Translations under genes and position numbers: made by a program | Origin: Atrina japonica | Taxonomy: Eukaryota; Mollusca; Bivalvia; Pterioida; Pinnidae | Assembly: GCA_030159075.1 (NCBI GenBank) | Contig: BROG01000468.1 | Span: 345,001-409,000, forward strand | Length of the DNA: 64,000 nt | Direction: 5' to 3' | Shown here: piece after piece, positions 55,401 to 64,000 of the stretch | Layout: every line of letters begins with the position of its first letter | Numbering within the stretch: position 1 is the stretch's first letter | The notes under the pieces: model-generated | What the model was told of the DNA's origin: nothing | The model's input: only the letters and a program-made list of their open reading frames with translations | Databases searched by the model: none

Positions 55401-58400
55401 TTGAAAATGAACGACTTTAAGTTATTGTTCAAAACTCTTTAGATCTAAATGAAGCTTTTCCTTCACTTTTGAATTGTAATATGACTGTAATGATGTCCAA
55501 AATAATGTTTTCTTTTTGTAAAACGGGGGGAAATTGTAGACAATTCATTAAGTCATGTTCAATACTGAAACAAAAGTGTACACAAATATTCGCCGTTAGT
55601 TTCAAAACCAGGATGTAGCAACTCTAAGAAAGATAACTCCTAACCGAAATTTTACGAATATTAAAAGGAGTTATCGCTCGTACACTAATAAGACGTATAC
55701 TAACTGTCGTCCTTAAACATCGTCCCTTCGATTCGGGGCGAAACAACGAAAGATCAAGAACTCTTTTCATCACCCTGCGCCTTGACTGAGGTTGTAATTT
55801 TTAAAAAGCAACGGAAAAATATTTTTTCCAGTTTATATAAATAGTTCATGATAAACCAAAAAAAGGTTAGGAATTAATTGCATATGTTATTATGTTTCAA
55901 TGAATACATGGACGATAGGTCGGTATTAATCTCAACTGACCTCATACAGATTATCAATGTGATAGCTTGGATTACAAGTTCCCCTCCTTTTCTCCTTTAT
56001 CTATTCATTTGTTTGTTTGTTTATTATTTTTCATAAGTGTCTAATGCAGTATAGCTGTCCGAATATTAAAATTTAGTTCAAATAGGAGTTACGAATAAAT
56101 CATACATATTATTAATGTACCAGCGTATTTTACCTTGGTGATTTCTGAAAGTGTCGAAGACTCCCAAAGAAAAGCCTAACCTGGTATGGTATAAAAATAT
56201 TAAGTACACTCAAGTGCAGGGCCCGAAGTCACCAAATTTACTCAATACTCAAGTTCAACTTATATTTTATTATTTTGACCACATAGTCACTCATAAAACT
56301 TCGAATTTGAGTGAATAAAAAATATATTATAATTTTACATCAGTCACATATAAATTTTTGTATCAAATTTATTATTTTCCTGTAAAAACTGAATAAATAT
56401 GTTGAGTACGGTACTCAAAATTTGAGTACATACTCAAACTATTTTTTAATATTTCGGAAATTTTCTTCAAATGAGCAATAACTTTCACCATTATTTACAA
56501 TTGTATGCAATCAATATACAAACATGTCCACTTACAGAATAAATTTTGCTTGTTTTTGCCTTAAAATCATGTAAAGTCAGTTGAGCTTGAGTACTTAGTA
56601 AATTCGGTGACTTTGGGCCCAGACGTATTTTTTTTTATTATCATTATTATTTTCTCATTGCTTTCTATGTTAAATTAGCTTTTTAAAAATAATTAGACTG
56701 ACTCATATATTCAATGAAATCTTTTGCACAATTGTGTGGAATTCTGTGGACTATCTTTCTAAATTGGTTTGGAATGTGTCAATTTCTTTTGGTATAAAAT
56801 GCAAGTATTTATAAGTGACAAGCAAAATTTGTTCTTACTTAGTGGCGTCAACAAAATACCTATTGCGAAGAAAAAAAATGTTTCTCAGTAATAAAGTTTC
56901 AACCCAATACCAGAAGAAAAAAATACTTTCTTTTAATCATGTGGAATTTTGCATGAATTGATGAAACGTTTAATTTGTGACAGTTATCGGGGAAAGGGTT
57001 CATTTAACATAGAAAGCTATGGAAAAGTGAAAAAATACATACTTCTGGCCAATCTCTTACACAGAGTTGTCGGTCCTTGCACTCCTCAACAATCTCTTTC
57101 AACGTCTAAAAAATTCCCTAAACAGGTGGTCATGTCACCCATAGAATGTATTTAAAAACCAAATAACACAGAGTAAAAAAACTTTTCCCAAAAATATAGT
57201 CCCTATATTCATATCCATTTTTAAAGTTTTTTCGCCGCAAATAGTATTATTTATACGTCAGCACTAAATGTATATGCTAAAAAGACCGATACCTTATGAA
57301 GAGTAAAATCTATAATAGATTTATACATTTTGCCAGAAACTTGTAAAAGTCGAGACGTTGACAGAGATTGTAGAGGAGTGCAAGGACCGACAACTCTGTG
57401 TAAGAAATTGACCTCTGGCACGTAAGTGTATACAGAGGTCCAGAAGTCAATATATAAAATAAAATGGGCATGGGACAAACACGTGATCTGATTTCCGGAA
57501 GATCCAGAGGTGGGACCAGGTATTTTAGAGATTAATACAAACACCACTTTGAGAGAAGGACGGCGAAAATATCAACCCGAGTGGTGACTGAGATTTCGTC
57601 ATTCCTCCCTCAAAGTGGTGTTTGATTTTTTTTTTCCATGTTGAAACAGTATTCATGTAATACTAATACAGCTACTGTGGTATCTTTGTAAACAGACAGA
57701 CGACAAAAATATGTTAAAAAGTAGTTCCAGCACTTCCGCAATGGGCTTGTCTCTCCCTACAAGGTGGAACAACATTTTCTAAATTCGTGAATAAATCGGT
57801 CTCAAGTGAGAGAAGTGACCATCTATAGCCCCCGACCTGTGACATCCGTCATGATTCCTGGATGTATTTACTTTTGTCGTCTGATAACAGCATATCAAAT
57901 AAACTGAGCCAGTAAAACTGAGCTGATAGATGAAACTAAAGCCAACTTTCAGTTTCAGTGGTTATTTATGGACTTGAATGTACAGTAAATGATAGATTTT
58001 TTGTGTCATATTTAAACAGGGTACCTTTAGAAGAATCTCTTTTCTCCTGACAAATGGGAAACTTACCTGCTGCCATATTCACGAGTGTTTCGTCGGAGAG
58101 TACCTCCTTTTTCCTATGACCTACAAATATAAATACATGCCGATTATACATTGCTACAAAAAAAAAACCGGACATTTCATAATTCTAAGAAAAGTGACAG
58201 CAAACAATTTTACCTGTGTCCAGAGAAACCGTAATGTGAAATGTAACACCTGTGCAATAAAGGTTCATGAATAAATTTTAAATATAGGTATGCTGTGTAA
58301 TTAAACTATCGTGTTCTCACTTTTTGATTTACCATGGGTATTATAAAATAAACTGAGAATATATGTTTGACAATTTCCATGTTTTCACTTTTGGTGAAAC

Positions 58401-59072
58401 CTCTGTCGGTAACCCCCCCCCCCCCCCCAACAAAAAATATTCGGTGTCTTATTCCCTGTACTTTATAAAACACACAGAGAGACGCAAGGTAGATCATATT
58501 TGAATCATGTACCAGAGTTTCAATTACTATAGTATCCGTTGATAACGTGTCACAGTGTGAGCAATTGTCAGTTTCAAATGCCCAATCATATTGATTTTAA
58601 AAACTCCAAGTCACATGATCACTTATTTTTACGACCCTTAAATCAGTAAATGTCTATACTAGCAAATTCCTAAATTTCATGATCCCCCAAACTGAGTTAA
58701 ACAACCCTATATTTGATTTGAAAGGATTGGATCAGTCTAGAGCTCCAGGTTAATACCATTTGTCGGATGTAAAACTTTTCTTTTCCGTGCGAATCTTTTC
58801 CTAAGAAAATGAGTGCCGATCTTTCTACCATAACCTCCGAAGTATAAATGTCTCCATTCAGACCATTGTCGGTCAATGTCCATGTTTTGTTGTGTCGTCT
58901 GTTTAGGTAGCAAAAACTTCTCTAATTCAGCCTTGGTCTGTGTGGATGATAATTTTTGCGACACGTTGTAGACTTTTCCAGAATAACCAGTCGACCGAAT
59001 AAAAAAGGAACTAAGAAGGCCTATCAATAAAATAATGGTGCAGCATTTTGGAAATCCATCCATGTCTTTCAT
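45336..59072 (-). CDS. Two-EGF-domain single-pass membrane protein (whole gene, seven exons)
   Basis: The proposed join is 59072-58757, 58120-58067, 55116-54988, 50959-50807, 49705-49573, 47711-47623, 45862-45336. It totals 1401 nt, or 466 residues, with every splice phase in agreement. The order is signal peptide (about 1-30), an extracellular segment ending in a very basic stretch (RKRFARKRK), EGF-like domains with six cysteines each at 130-164 and 171-202, a transmembrane helix at about 230-256, a cysteine-rich juxtamembrane segment, and a cytoplasmic tail ending PPLPPIPPHAR. The architecture is that of a membrane-anchored EGF-family ligand or a small adhesion receptor. I do not recognise an orthologue. 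The least certain joints are the exon 1 donor and the exon 6 acceptor. AATAAA lies 9 bases after the stop. Confidence 0.75.
46255..46345 (+). repeat. Dispersed repeat R1, copy 3
   Basis: Shares CTTATTGACAGAAACGATCG and TTGAGCATTTATTTTG with copy 2. Confidence 0.8.
46608..46688. repeat. Inverted repeat with 34-bp arms
   Basis: CGGATTTATCAGTCCGAAGA then AGCATGATATTAACC is mirrored by GGTCAATGTCATGTTTCTTT then GGAGTGATAAACCC across a loop of about 12 bases. Confidence 0.8.
47109..47235 (+). repeat. Dispersed repeat R1, copy 4
   Basis: TGAAGTCTTATTGACAGAGA and CAAAACTATAACTTTGGTAC match the family. This copy adds the preceding TTAAATTAGAGCTCAACTGA. Confidence 0.8.
47623..47711 (-). CDS. EGF-membrane protein exon 6 (cysteine-rich juxtamembrane segment)
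   Basis: With the acceptor GTTAG at 47712 and the donor AAAC/GTAAGC, this 89-nt exon fits both neighbours in phase. It encodes NQICTETFCCSFCPC followed by VENEDGRQTFNLDK, continuous with LLQELKFARFQL of the last exon. An alternative acceptor seven bases on (AACCAG) is also phase-compatible if the last exon then starts at GAA (45854). It would give a hydrophobic, less convincing peptide. The acceptor lacks a good pyrimidine tract, so this exon is the weakest of the seven. Confidence 0.5.
47712..49572 (-). other. EGF-membrane gene intron 5
   Basis: Unique AT-rich sequence with a short GA/AGAC-rich stretch at about 49412-49540. No further exon is seen. Confidence 0.5.
49573..49705 (-). CDS. EGF-membrane protein exon 5 (transmembrane helix)
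   Basis: The acceptor is TGTTTTTACAG/AT and the donor ACA/GTAAGT, both strong. The peptide has a charged lead (HIAIKKENV), then an uninterrupted hydrophobic run VGEYAFVTVTGIFIVVTVIV, then CIHCCRVNIR. The positive residues after the helix predict a cytoplasmic C-terminus, so this is a type I protein. The Cys cluster at the inner membrane face is a likely palmitoylation site (inference). Confidence 0.78.
49756..50107 (+). mobile_element. Miniature element family M1, copy 3
   Basis: Ends TTAAGGGGGCATTAGCTGTG and AACAACTAAATGCCCCTTAA are inverted repeats. It lies at the edge of the 18-bp array, whose GTAATATTC motif occurs on both sides. Confidence 0.88.
50108..50615. repeat. 18-bp minisatellite
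   Basis: The unit AACATTCACGAGATAGGC and a sub-family AATATTTACAAGACAGAC occur about 28 times in intron 4. Minus-strand open frames read LVNVAY-type hexads because 18 is a multiple of three. Confidence 0.9.
50807..50959 (-). CDS. EGF-membrane protein exon 4 (second EGF-like domain and stalk)
   Basis: This 153-nt phase 1-1 exon lies between TTTCATTTCAG and AAAG/GTATCA. It reads LPECDKAPCKDHGDC then VCICRGGFKGRLC, giving C-x4-C-x5-C-x8-C-x-C-x8-C. It then continues as a short stalk (EKRTVPGPVADAASK) before the membrane exon. The two EGF exons share phase and layout, as expected of a module duplication. Confidence 0.88.
51130..53175. repeat. 35-bp minisatellite with (TA)n expansions
   Basis: The unit TTGAAATCATACTGGGTATA then TATATACTATTAATG repeats in 35-bp register at 52550-52930. 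Copies elsewhere vary in the length of the TA run. A SINE interrupts the array at about 51593. Confidence 0.93.
51593..51882 (+). mobile_element. tRNA-derived SINE (bivalve-type tail)
   Basis: The head GTCTGTTGCGCGCTCGACTC and B-box GAGTTCGAGTCC are tRNA-like. The body has GAGACAGTAAAAACCGAGGT and the 3' end GAGTGGGACGTTAAACAACA then ATAAACAAACAGAC, a 3' end typical of molluscan SINEs. It is flanked by CTGGGTATA on both sides, a likely target-site duplication, although the array unit itself contains that sequence. Confidence 0.88.
53300..53457 (+). mobile_element. Miniature element family M5 with TGACGTCA sites, copy 2
   Basis: Left end CCTATCGCCAAATGCCCGAC and right end GTCAGACATTCGGCAATAGG are inverted repeats. 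The interior carries TGACGTCA at 53349 and 53407. Confidence 0.85.
53458..54987 (-). other. EGF-membrane gene intron 3, distal part
   Basis: An imperfect duplication of CCTGCTGGGGCTTGTT is at 54079-54112. A segment at about 54580-54660, read on the minus strand, has GGGTCGGATCCAGAGAATTT, which looks like a decayed DNA transposon. No exon is seen. Confidence 0.45.
54988..55116 (-). CDS. EGF-membrane protein exon 3 (first EGF-like domain)
   Basis: This 129-nt exon is bounded by CTTTTCCAG and GGAG/GTAAAT and is phase 1-1, typical for EGF modules. It encodes six cysteines spaced C-x4-C-x5-C-x11-C-x-C-x8-C, with CRNGGTC and CDCVLGYTGSRC matching the EGF consensus. The calcium-binding signature (D-x-D/E before the first Cys) is not evident. 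Confidence 0.88.
55117..56218 (-). other. EGF-membrane gene intron 2, first part
   Basis: AT-rich, with no exon or repeat that I recognise. Confidence 0.5.
56219..56620 (+). mobile_element. Miniature element family M2, complete copy
   Basis: Left end GGGCCCGAAGTCACCAAATT and right end AATTCGGTGACTTTGGGCCC are inverted repeats that extend over about 40 bp, including the (CT)CAAG...CAACT motif. The interior holds repeated GAGTAC/GTACTC pieces. There is no coding potential. Confidence 0.9.
57046..57413. repeat. Large inverted repeat, about 60-bp arms
   Basis: CACAGAGTTGTCGGTCCTTG then CACTCCTC at 57060 is repeated in reverse at 57365-57401 with few mismatches. The arms enclose about 245 bp. 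Open frames across both arms share VVGPCTPxQSLSTS for this reason. Confidence 0.9.
57414..58066 (-). other. EGF-membrane gene intron 2, near exon 2
   Basis: An inverted ACACCACTTTGAGAGAAGGA / CCTCAAAGTGGTGTTTG pair lies at 57540-57625. No exon is seen. Confidence 0.5.
58067..58120 (-). CDS. EGF-membrane protein exon 2 (small linker exon)
   Basis: This 54-nt exon sits between TTTGTAG/GTCAT and GCAG/GTAAGT, a strong donor. It is symmetrical (phase 1-1) and encodes HRKKEVLSDETLVNMAA. It has no recognisable domain and links the basic segment to the first EGF-like domain. Being symmetrical, it could be skipped without shifting the frame. Confidence 0.6.
58757..59072 (-). CDS. EGF-membrane protein exon 1 (signal peptide, basic segment)
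   Basis: The peptide starts MKDMDGFPKCCTIILLIGLL and continues with a hydrophobic core and small residues, a clear secretion signal. The rest is hydrophilic and ends in a cluster RKRFARKRK that could be a furin-type processing site or a heparin-binding patch. Three in-frame phase-1 donors exist: near 58834, 58829 (ATG/GTAGAA) and 58757 (AATG/GTATTA). I prefer 58757 because the reading stays protein-like to that point. The frame reaches a stop at 58737, so a splice before it is required. Confidence 0.7.
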
Positions 59073-59130
59073 CGGCCATTTTGCTTCTCTCGTGTTGTCA
59101 GCGTAACGTCACATATTGTGACGACTTTGA

Positions 59131-59138
59131 TGACGTCA
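59131..59138. promoter_or_regulatory. cAMP-response-element palindrome upstream of the EGF-membrane gene
   Basis: A perfect TGACGTCA lies 59 bp upstream of the proposed ATG, flanked by two further ACGTCAC/GTGACG half-sites. CREB/ATF factors bind this palindrome in animals. Its place in the presumed leader or core promoter makes it a candidate regulatory site, on motif evidence only. Confidence 0.45.
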
Positions 59139-61120
59139 TACACGACCAGGTCGGAACATTCGCCGTATATCCTCATGTCATTCCATTTCGTCAGCATGTA
59201 TGTAAATAACTTGATTCTAGGAATTTCTCACTTTAAAAAAGTGTAGATCCAACTTAATTGTGGATTAACCCTACATATGATGTTATACAATCTAATCGGG
59301 TAGATCTAAATTTACAATGCGAGTTTCGCCGAAATAATTTAGCATCTTAGTTCACAAAACGTGTAGGCCTATTCAAATGCTGTTTGTATTTCCCATAGAC
59401 TATTATAATATTTAGTCGATGTAGGGCATCCGTGACCGCACAACTAGGACTGAAAAATAACAGTATAGCCCTGTGACTTTGAGTGACAGAACGATACAGA
59501 TACCCGCAAAAACATAGACGTCGTTACTGGCGCGGTACCTTTTTTCGGACAGTGCCTATTGTCGGACACTTCTCTTTGCACGTAAATGAACAAGATTTTT
59601 CCAGAAATGTTTAATACATTGTTGGACTTTAAACATTAAATGAAACATGTTACAAAAATTACGGTTAAAAACTCCACTGCATCATTGTAATCGCTCATCT
59701 TATCAAATTCTATTACATCTAAAGGTAACCTATTGTTATACAAAATTTCGAAGTAATTTTATCAGTTGAACTGAAGATATTCGGTGAAAACCTCGATTTT
59801 CGTCCGAGAATAGTAGCACCAGTATAGTGACTAAATGTTTTCTTGTATTCAATATAAACAACAACAACAAATATTCTGTAGATCCATCTGACATTGTACT
59901 TCCTTGATACTTGGTAAATCACTGAAGCTATTGTGATTTCTAAGACAATAGAAAAATGTGCTTTTAGGACAACAGAGATTTATTTGATAAAAATAATATA
60001 CCATGGAAAAAATAAGAAAATAAAAATGAGGGGGTTAACTTGTTAGGCCAATATAAAATGGTAAACAAGGGCAATAACTCTTACGGTCTTAAACATGTGA
60101 TGAACACGATAGCGTTTCTCTCGTCTTGCTTTGAGAGGGAAAGATACAAAACCGTCCTCTTCAGAACGGTGGCTAACATAAAATTTACAAGTGGTGGTAG
60201 ACTTTCTTGACTTATCTTTGTAACGTAAACAGAAATATTTTTCATGTTGCGCGTTCGGAGCGCCAAACTGATTCAGTTGAAAAGTCCATCCAATAATGTC
60301 CCCCGGAACCTACGTACTGTTTAGTATTCACATATGCTAGATGTGTAGATCTATATAAATCTATTACAAATAATGTGTCAACGGGGTTGAATCACGGCTT
60401 CGGATGAACAGCTTATCTTCATCCAAAACTTGCAAATACGAAAGACAACTGAAAATATGGTGCATTGAAAAATAAAGAAAATAGTTCAAGAAAGATAACT
60501 CTTGCAACTTTGTATCGAATTACAAATTAAACCTACGGATCCTCGCCGTTTTCCTTCGTTATTTGACAGCAGGGAAAGTTTTAAACGCAAGCTGCTAAAC
60601 TCTGGCTTTTGGCGAGAGGTGGTTTGACATTTTGTAACAGGTGTGTTTAGTTATCAATAAATTTCAGATTTCTCGCACTGAATACAAAAATTGTCAAATG
60701 CTGTCTTTTAACAAAACTAGTACTGTATTAGATATTTGTTTTTTATTCATTCATTTGTGTGTCTGTTTTATTTATTTATTTATTTATTTTTTTGGTAACC
60801 AAATTTATTTAATCTATATGAATACGGCTAGATAAACTTTTATACTAAAAATATTGGTCTTCAAGTCGAAATCATAGATCTATTAACATTTTTTCATTAA
60901 CATTAAAAAAAAAACATTGGAATAAATTTATATCATTTTCTTATAAAGATTTACAAAAAACTTTTGAGTATGATATTCTTAATCTGAATATGTAGGACCC
61001 CTATCTTGTATAAGTTTCACATAGTCTTTGTTTAATGGAAATTACAAAAACGTCTAGGACGGTTTAGATCTAGTTTTTGTTTGAAAGATTACGCCACTGT
61101 CATGTAAAAGACGTGTTGTA
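59139..61120. other. No gene confidently recognised
   Basis: This is the upstream region of the EGF-membrane gene. A minus-strand frame at 60081-60266 and its neighbours lack domains. A TTTA microsatellite is at about 60770-60790. Confidence 0.45.
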
Positions 61121-61124
61121 AATT

Positions 61125-61425
61125 CATGTTGGCGGCCAGTTTTTAATGCTGTAGAAGAAATACCGGTTACAATGTATTCGGTATAGAGACCACCGGCCTT
61201 TCATTAGTAAACTTGGCAGTTTTCCATAAAATCAGTTGAGTGAGTTCTAATGGGGCTTGAACCTAGAGATGATAAACTTTATGTTTTAACCCTTTCAACC
61301 CTATACACCATAATAGACTGTCTTAAACAATGGGACAGAGGATACCATGCAAATACTTAGGGGTGGAAGGGTTAAAGCACGATCCTCTATCCACTCGGCG
61401 ACAGAGGCCCACTCTTAGACCTTTT
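61125..61425 (-). mobile_element. tRNA-derived SINE (family A, copy 2), interrupted
   Basis: On the minus strand it reads GCCGAGTGGATAGAGGATCG, then after an insertion ATAAAGTTTATCATCTC, GGTTCAAGCCCCA, AAAGGCCGGTGGTCTC and CAGCATTAAAAACTGGCCGC, matching the copy at 1.5 kb step by step. Confidence 0.87.
61290..61371. mobile_element. piggyBac-type miniature element (TTAA target)
   Basis: Ends CCCTTTCAACCCCT-like and GGGGTGGAAGGG are inverted repeats, and TTAA flanks each side exactly (61286-61289 and 61372-61375). It interrupts SINE family A at its TTTAAA sequence. Confidence 0.85.
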
Positions 61426-62984
61426 TCACACCGAGTATCAAAACTGGGATGAGTTTTTAAATACATTTATTATTTTCCAGTAAACAGAAATGCCGTGTGA
61501 TTGAGAAAATAAAAGAGAACCTTTGAACTGAGGTTTCGAATGACGGAACTCGGCACACGTGGAACGATGACTGAATATACTAAGATGGCACAGGTCAAAA
61601 TTATTGGCACTTCTGCAGGTGACAACTCCATAAATACCGCGAAAACATTATTGGCGGGACGGTCACCGGAACAAAAACAAAAAGAAAACATTTTATAAAA
61701 GTAAAACAAAGCACGGGCATCTTAGTTTATGCGATAAATCCGGGCTTTGCTGTGGTTAAAATTGTTAACGCTGTTGAAACGATAATTATTTCTGTAGATT
61801 TCACCAGTCACATTGATTAACATTATAAAATGTTTCTGTAGATCTATGTGTACTGTAGCAGTATATTCTGAAACGAACTATAAACGACCGAAATACATGT
61901 TTTGAATGGGGCTGTGTTATGGGTTTATTTGTTTTAATTTTATAATTGTGCATGTTTAAATTGACATCATTAGTCCGTTTTCTTCTCTCCCTTTGAGAAT
62001 CAGTGGTATTGAATCGTGTCATTCACGTAACAGAACGATAAAAGCCTACAAAATGAAAAGAAGATAAAAAAAAACAACAACAACAATCTAGTGTGTTCAG
62101 ATCGTGCAGTCGGCCGAAATGTGACATTGACCGACTTTCTGTTTGCTGGTGAAGGTGATTTTTTTACTTTCGTTAAAATGTCAAGATTTTCATTTGATTT
62201 TTTCCACAAGGATTGTGAACCATATTCACGTGTACCAGATTTGAATTCGTTCACAGATAAATTAAAAACATCAGCCGCAACACACAAAAAAAATATTCAC
62301 TTGTTCCCTCAATGTACCCCCTACCAATCTAATGTTGTCGAATAGATTGACCCTATTATACACGGAGGTTCCATTAGGGGAAAACATTGACGTTGTTATG
62401 ATAAACGCGAACTGTTTCGTTAACACCTGGCTGTTCTGTCGTACTTTCGAATATAACTTGAGGGAAGTTAAATGGTAGCCGTAACATAATTAAGCATGCT
62501 GTCCTATAAAAATGCTCCGACAACAATTTTGCAATCCTCGAACTCCTTTTAAACAATGCCTCGATTTAGACCAAATTGCGCAACTTACCCCCTTTGTTCA
62601 AATAATGCATAGCTGCAGAGACAAGTGAAAAAAACCCAGCCAAGTTGTTTTTAATGACCTGTAATGTCTGTTCCCTCGATCTATCGCTTTAACTTTTATT
62701 CATATCTGAAATGAGTTCACCGTGTGGCGTCATATCAGTTTATTTGTTGATAAAATGGATCGATCCAATCTTTTTTTTTTCACATGCGGAACCCTGATGT
62801 ACCCCAATGTATATTCTAAACATGGAATTCAGGGTGAAAATGACAAATCAAACCGTACCCAGTTAAAAGAAAGGGTATATCGCAGGTTTTATATCAGTTT
62901 CTATAAATACATGTAGGCCTACTTACTATAAGATAAAATAATACATTATGTACAGTGGGTAGACTGTATCTAGGTCTAATTTAC

Positions 62985-62988
<4 letters not shown>
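61426..62988. other. No gene confidently recognised
   Basis: Frames at 61470-61709 (minus) and 62091-62345 (plus) are open but have no recognisable domain. See rejected items. Confidence 0.45.

Positions 62989-63061
<73 letters not shown>
62989..63061. repeat. (CT)n microsatellite
   Basis: A pure CT run of about 73 bp. Confidence 0.98.
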
Positions 63062-63064
<3 letters not shown>

Positions 63065-63377
63065 TCTATATATTTGAATAAGCCAACAACCGGGACAAGT
63101 GCAGTAACAAACTTGCAGGCAAACTTCGTATATAAATTTATCTTGGTTTGACTTGATATGGAAAAGAATTACTTGGATTCCCTAAAACTGCTAAATTAAT
63201 GTATTTCGAATATTTTCGTCTCCCGTAAATCTAAGGCCTACGACATTAGATTTCTAGATCTATTTAGTAGAATCTAATTTACATACCTCCGATGACCAGT
63301 TGAGTTAACAGTAGGCCATTCGCTATTTGACTAATAAGAAACATATTATTGTTTATCATTCTCAAAGAAAAAATAGA

Positions 63378-63650
63378 GTCACATTACGTTTTTTCCTGTT
63401 GAAATATCAATAGATACGTTGAGTTCGGTACTAAAAATTTGAGTACATGTAATAGAGTCTACTCAGATATACTTTAAACATTTCTGAGGTTTTCTTGAAA
63501 TAGGCAATGATTTTCATCATTACTTACAATTATATGCCATCAATATACAATCACGTCCATCCGGTACAGCACAAACATTATTATTTTGCTTTACCGTAAA
63601 ATAACGAAGAGTTAGTTGAACTTGAGACTGGGTACTTGATGACTTCGGGT
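63378..63650 (+). mobile_element. Miniature element family M2, copy 3 (left end missing)
   Basis: GTTGAGTTCGGTACTAAAAA, TTACTTACAATTATATGCCA and the right end TACTTGATGACTTCGGG match the second two-thirds of the 56.2 kb element. Confidence 0.8.
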
Positions 63651-63828
63651 GGAGGTTATATATTTCTCGTATAATTATGTTTGCAAGTGGGAGACAAATT
63701 ATGTTTGCAAGTGAGAGACGGTGTATTGGACTCCGGTCATCTTCCAGATAAGAATAAATTACCTAATTACCGGCCACAGTTACATACCTAAAAATGCATT
63801 CTAAAAATCTCATTGAATGCTTTCAACT

Positions 63829-64000
63829 TGGCACCACTACGATGATCTAGGGTAGAGCGTTCGAATGGCAAGCAGAAAGTCTCGGGTTTGATTCCCGGAC
63901 CGGGTCATACCAAAAGCTTTAAAAATGGTAGTGACTAGCCCTTCGCCAATACGAATCAGATGGTTGGGACATGTGGTCAGAATGGCAAATGACAGACTGT
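63829..64000 (+). mobile_element. tRNA-derived SINE, cut by the window end
   Basis: GATGATCTAGGGTAGAGCGT and the B-box GGGTTTGATTCCCGG followed by CCGGGTCATACC give a clear tRNA-like head. The body runs to the last base of the window. Confidence 0.7.

Noticed and set aside
60081..60266. Minus-strand frame with a good donor-like GTAAGAG at its end
   Set aside because: Two frames are equally open, no domain is recognisable and there is no partner exon.
61470..61709. Possible first exon MELSPAEVPIILTCAILVYS on the minus strand
   Set aside because: The hydrophobic start looks like a signal anchor, but no good donor or following exon could be found, and the gene model at 59072 has its own signal peptide.
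62091..62345. Plus-strand frame containing MSRFSFDFFHKDCEPYSRVP
   Set aside because: The composition is plausible, but there is no domain, no clear splice sites and an open antisense frame over the same bases.

Overview
This is an AT-rich, repeat-dense piece of animal nuclear genome. The genes have GT-AG introns, and the repeats include tRNA-derived and 5S-derived SINEs, many short inverted-repeat transposons, long (CT)n, (CA)n and (TA)n microsatellites, and minisatellite blocks. The SINE that ends in a C-poor AACAA/AAAC tail and the style of the miniature elements suggest a bivalve mollusc. That assignment is an inference and no species is claimed. No prokaryotic signal (operon, Shine-Dalgarno site, CRISPR array) is present.

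I can support two protein-coding genes, both on the minus strand. The first is an even-skipped-class homeobox gene (Evx), complete in three coding exons (24724-24517, 18872-18715, 18391-17801). The three exons join in frame into a 318-residue protein. The second intron splits the homeodomain between residues 46 and 47. The 5.6 kb first intron contains a central stretch of about 2.8 kb that is free of long microsatellites and rich in TAAT-type sites, a plausible regulatory region. The second gene lies about 20 kb upstream. It encodes a predicted 466-residue single-pass membrane protein with a signal peptide, a basic segment, two EGF-like domains, a transmembrane helix, a cysteine-rich juxtamembrane segment and a proline-rich cytoplasmic tail. 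I built it from seven exons between 59072 and 45336 whose splice phases all agree. I do not recognise a named orthologue.

Layout: 1-17.1 kb is gene-free and made of tandem repeats, microsatellites, SINEs and miniature transposons. 17.8-24.7 kb is Evx, with its likely promoter to about 25.2 kb. 25-45 kb is gene-free and holds long (CT)n tracts, a 30-bp minisatellite of about 2.3 kb that is open in several frames on both strands (not a gene), and a 27-bp minisatellite. 45.3-59.1 kb is the EGF-domain gene, whose introns carry an 18-bp array, a 35-bp array with a SINE in it, and several miniature elements. 59.1-64 kb is its upstream region plus more repeats.

The most interesting content beyond the two genes is the set of apparently undescribed miniature elements. 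They include a family with cAMP-response-element palindromes, a family with inverted ends and three copies, a piggyBac-type element nested in a SINE with TTAA on both sides, and an element inserted in a tandem repeat whose sister units show the empty site.
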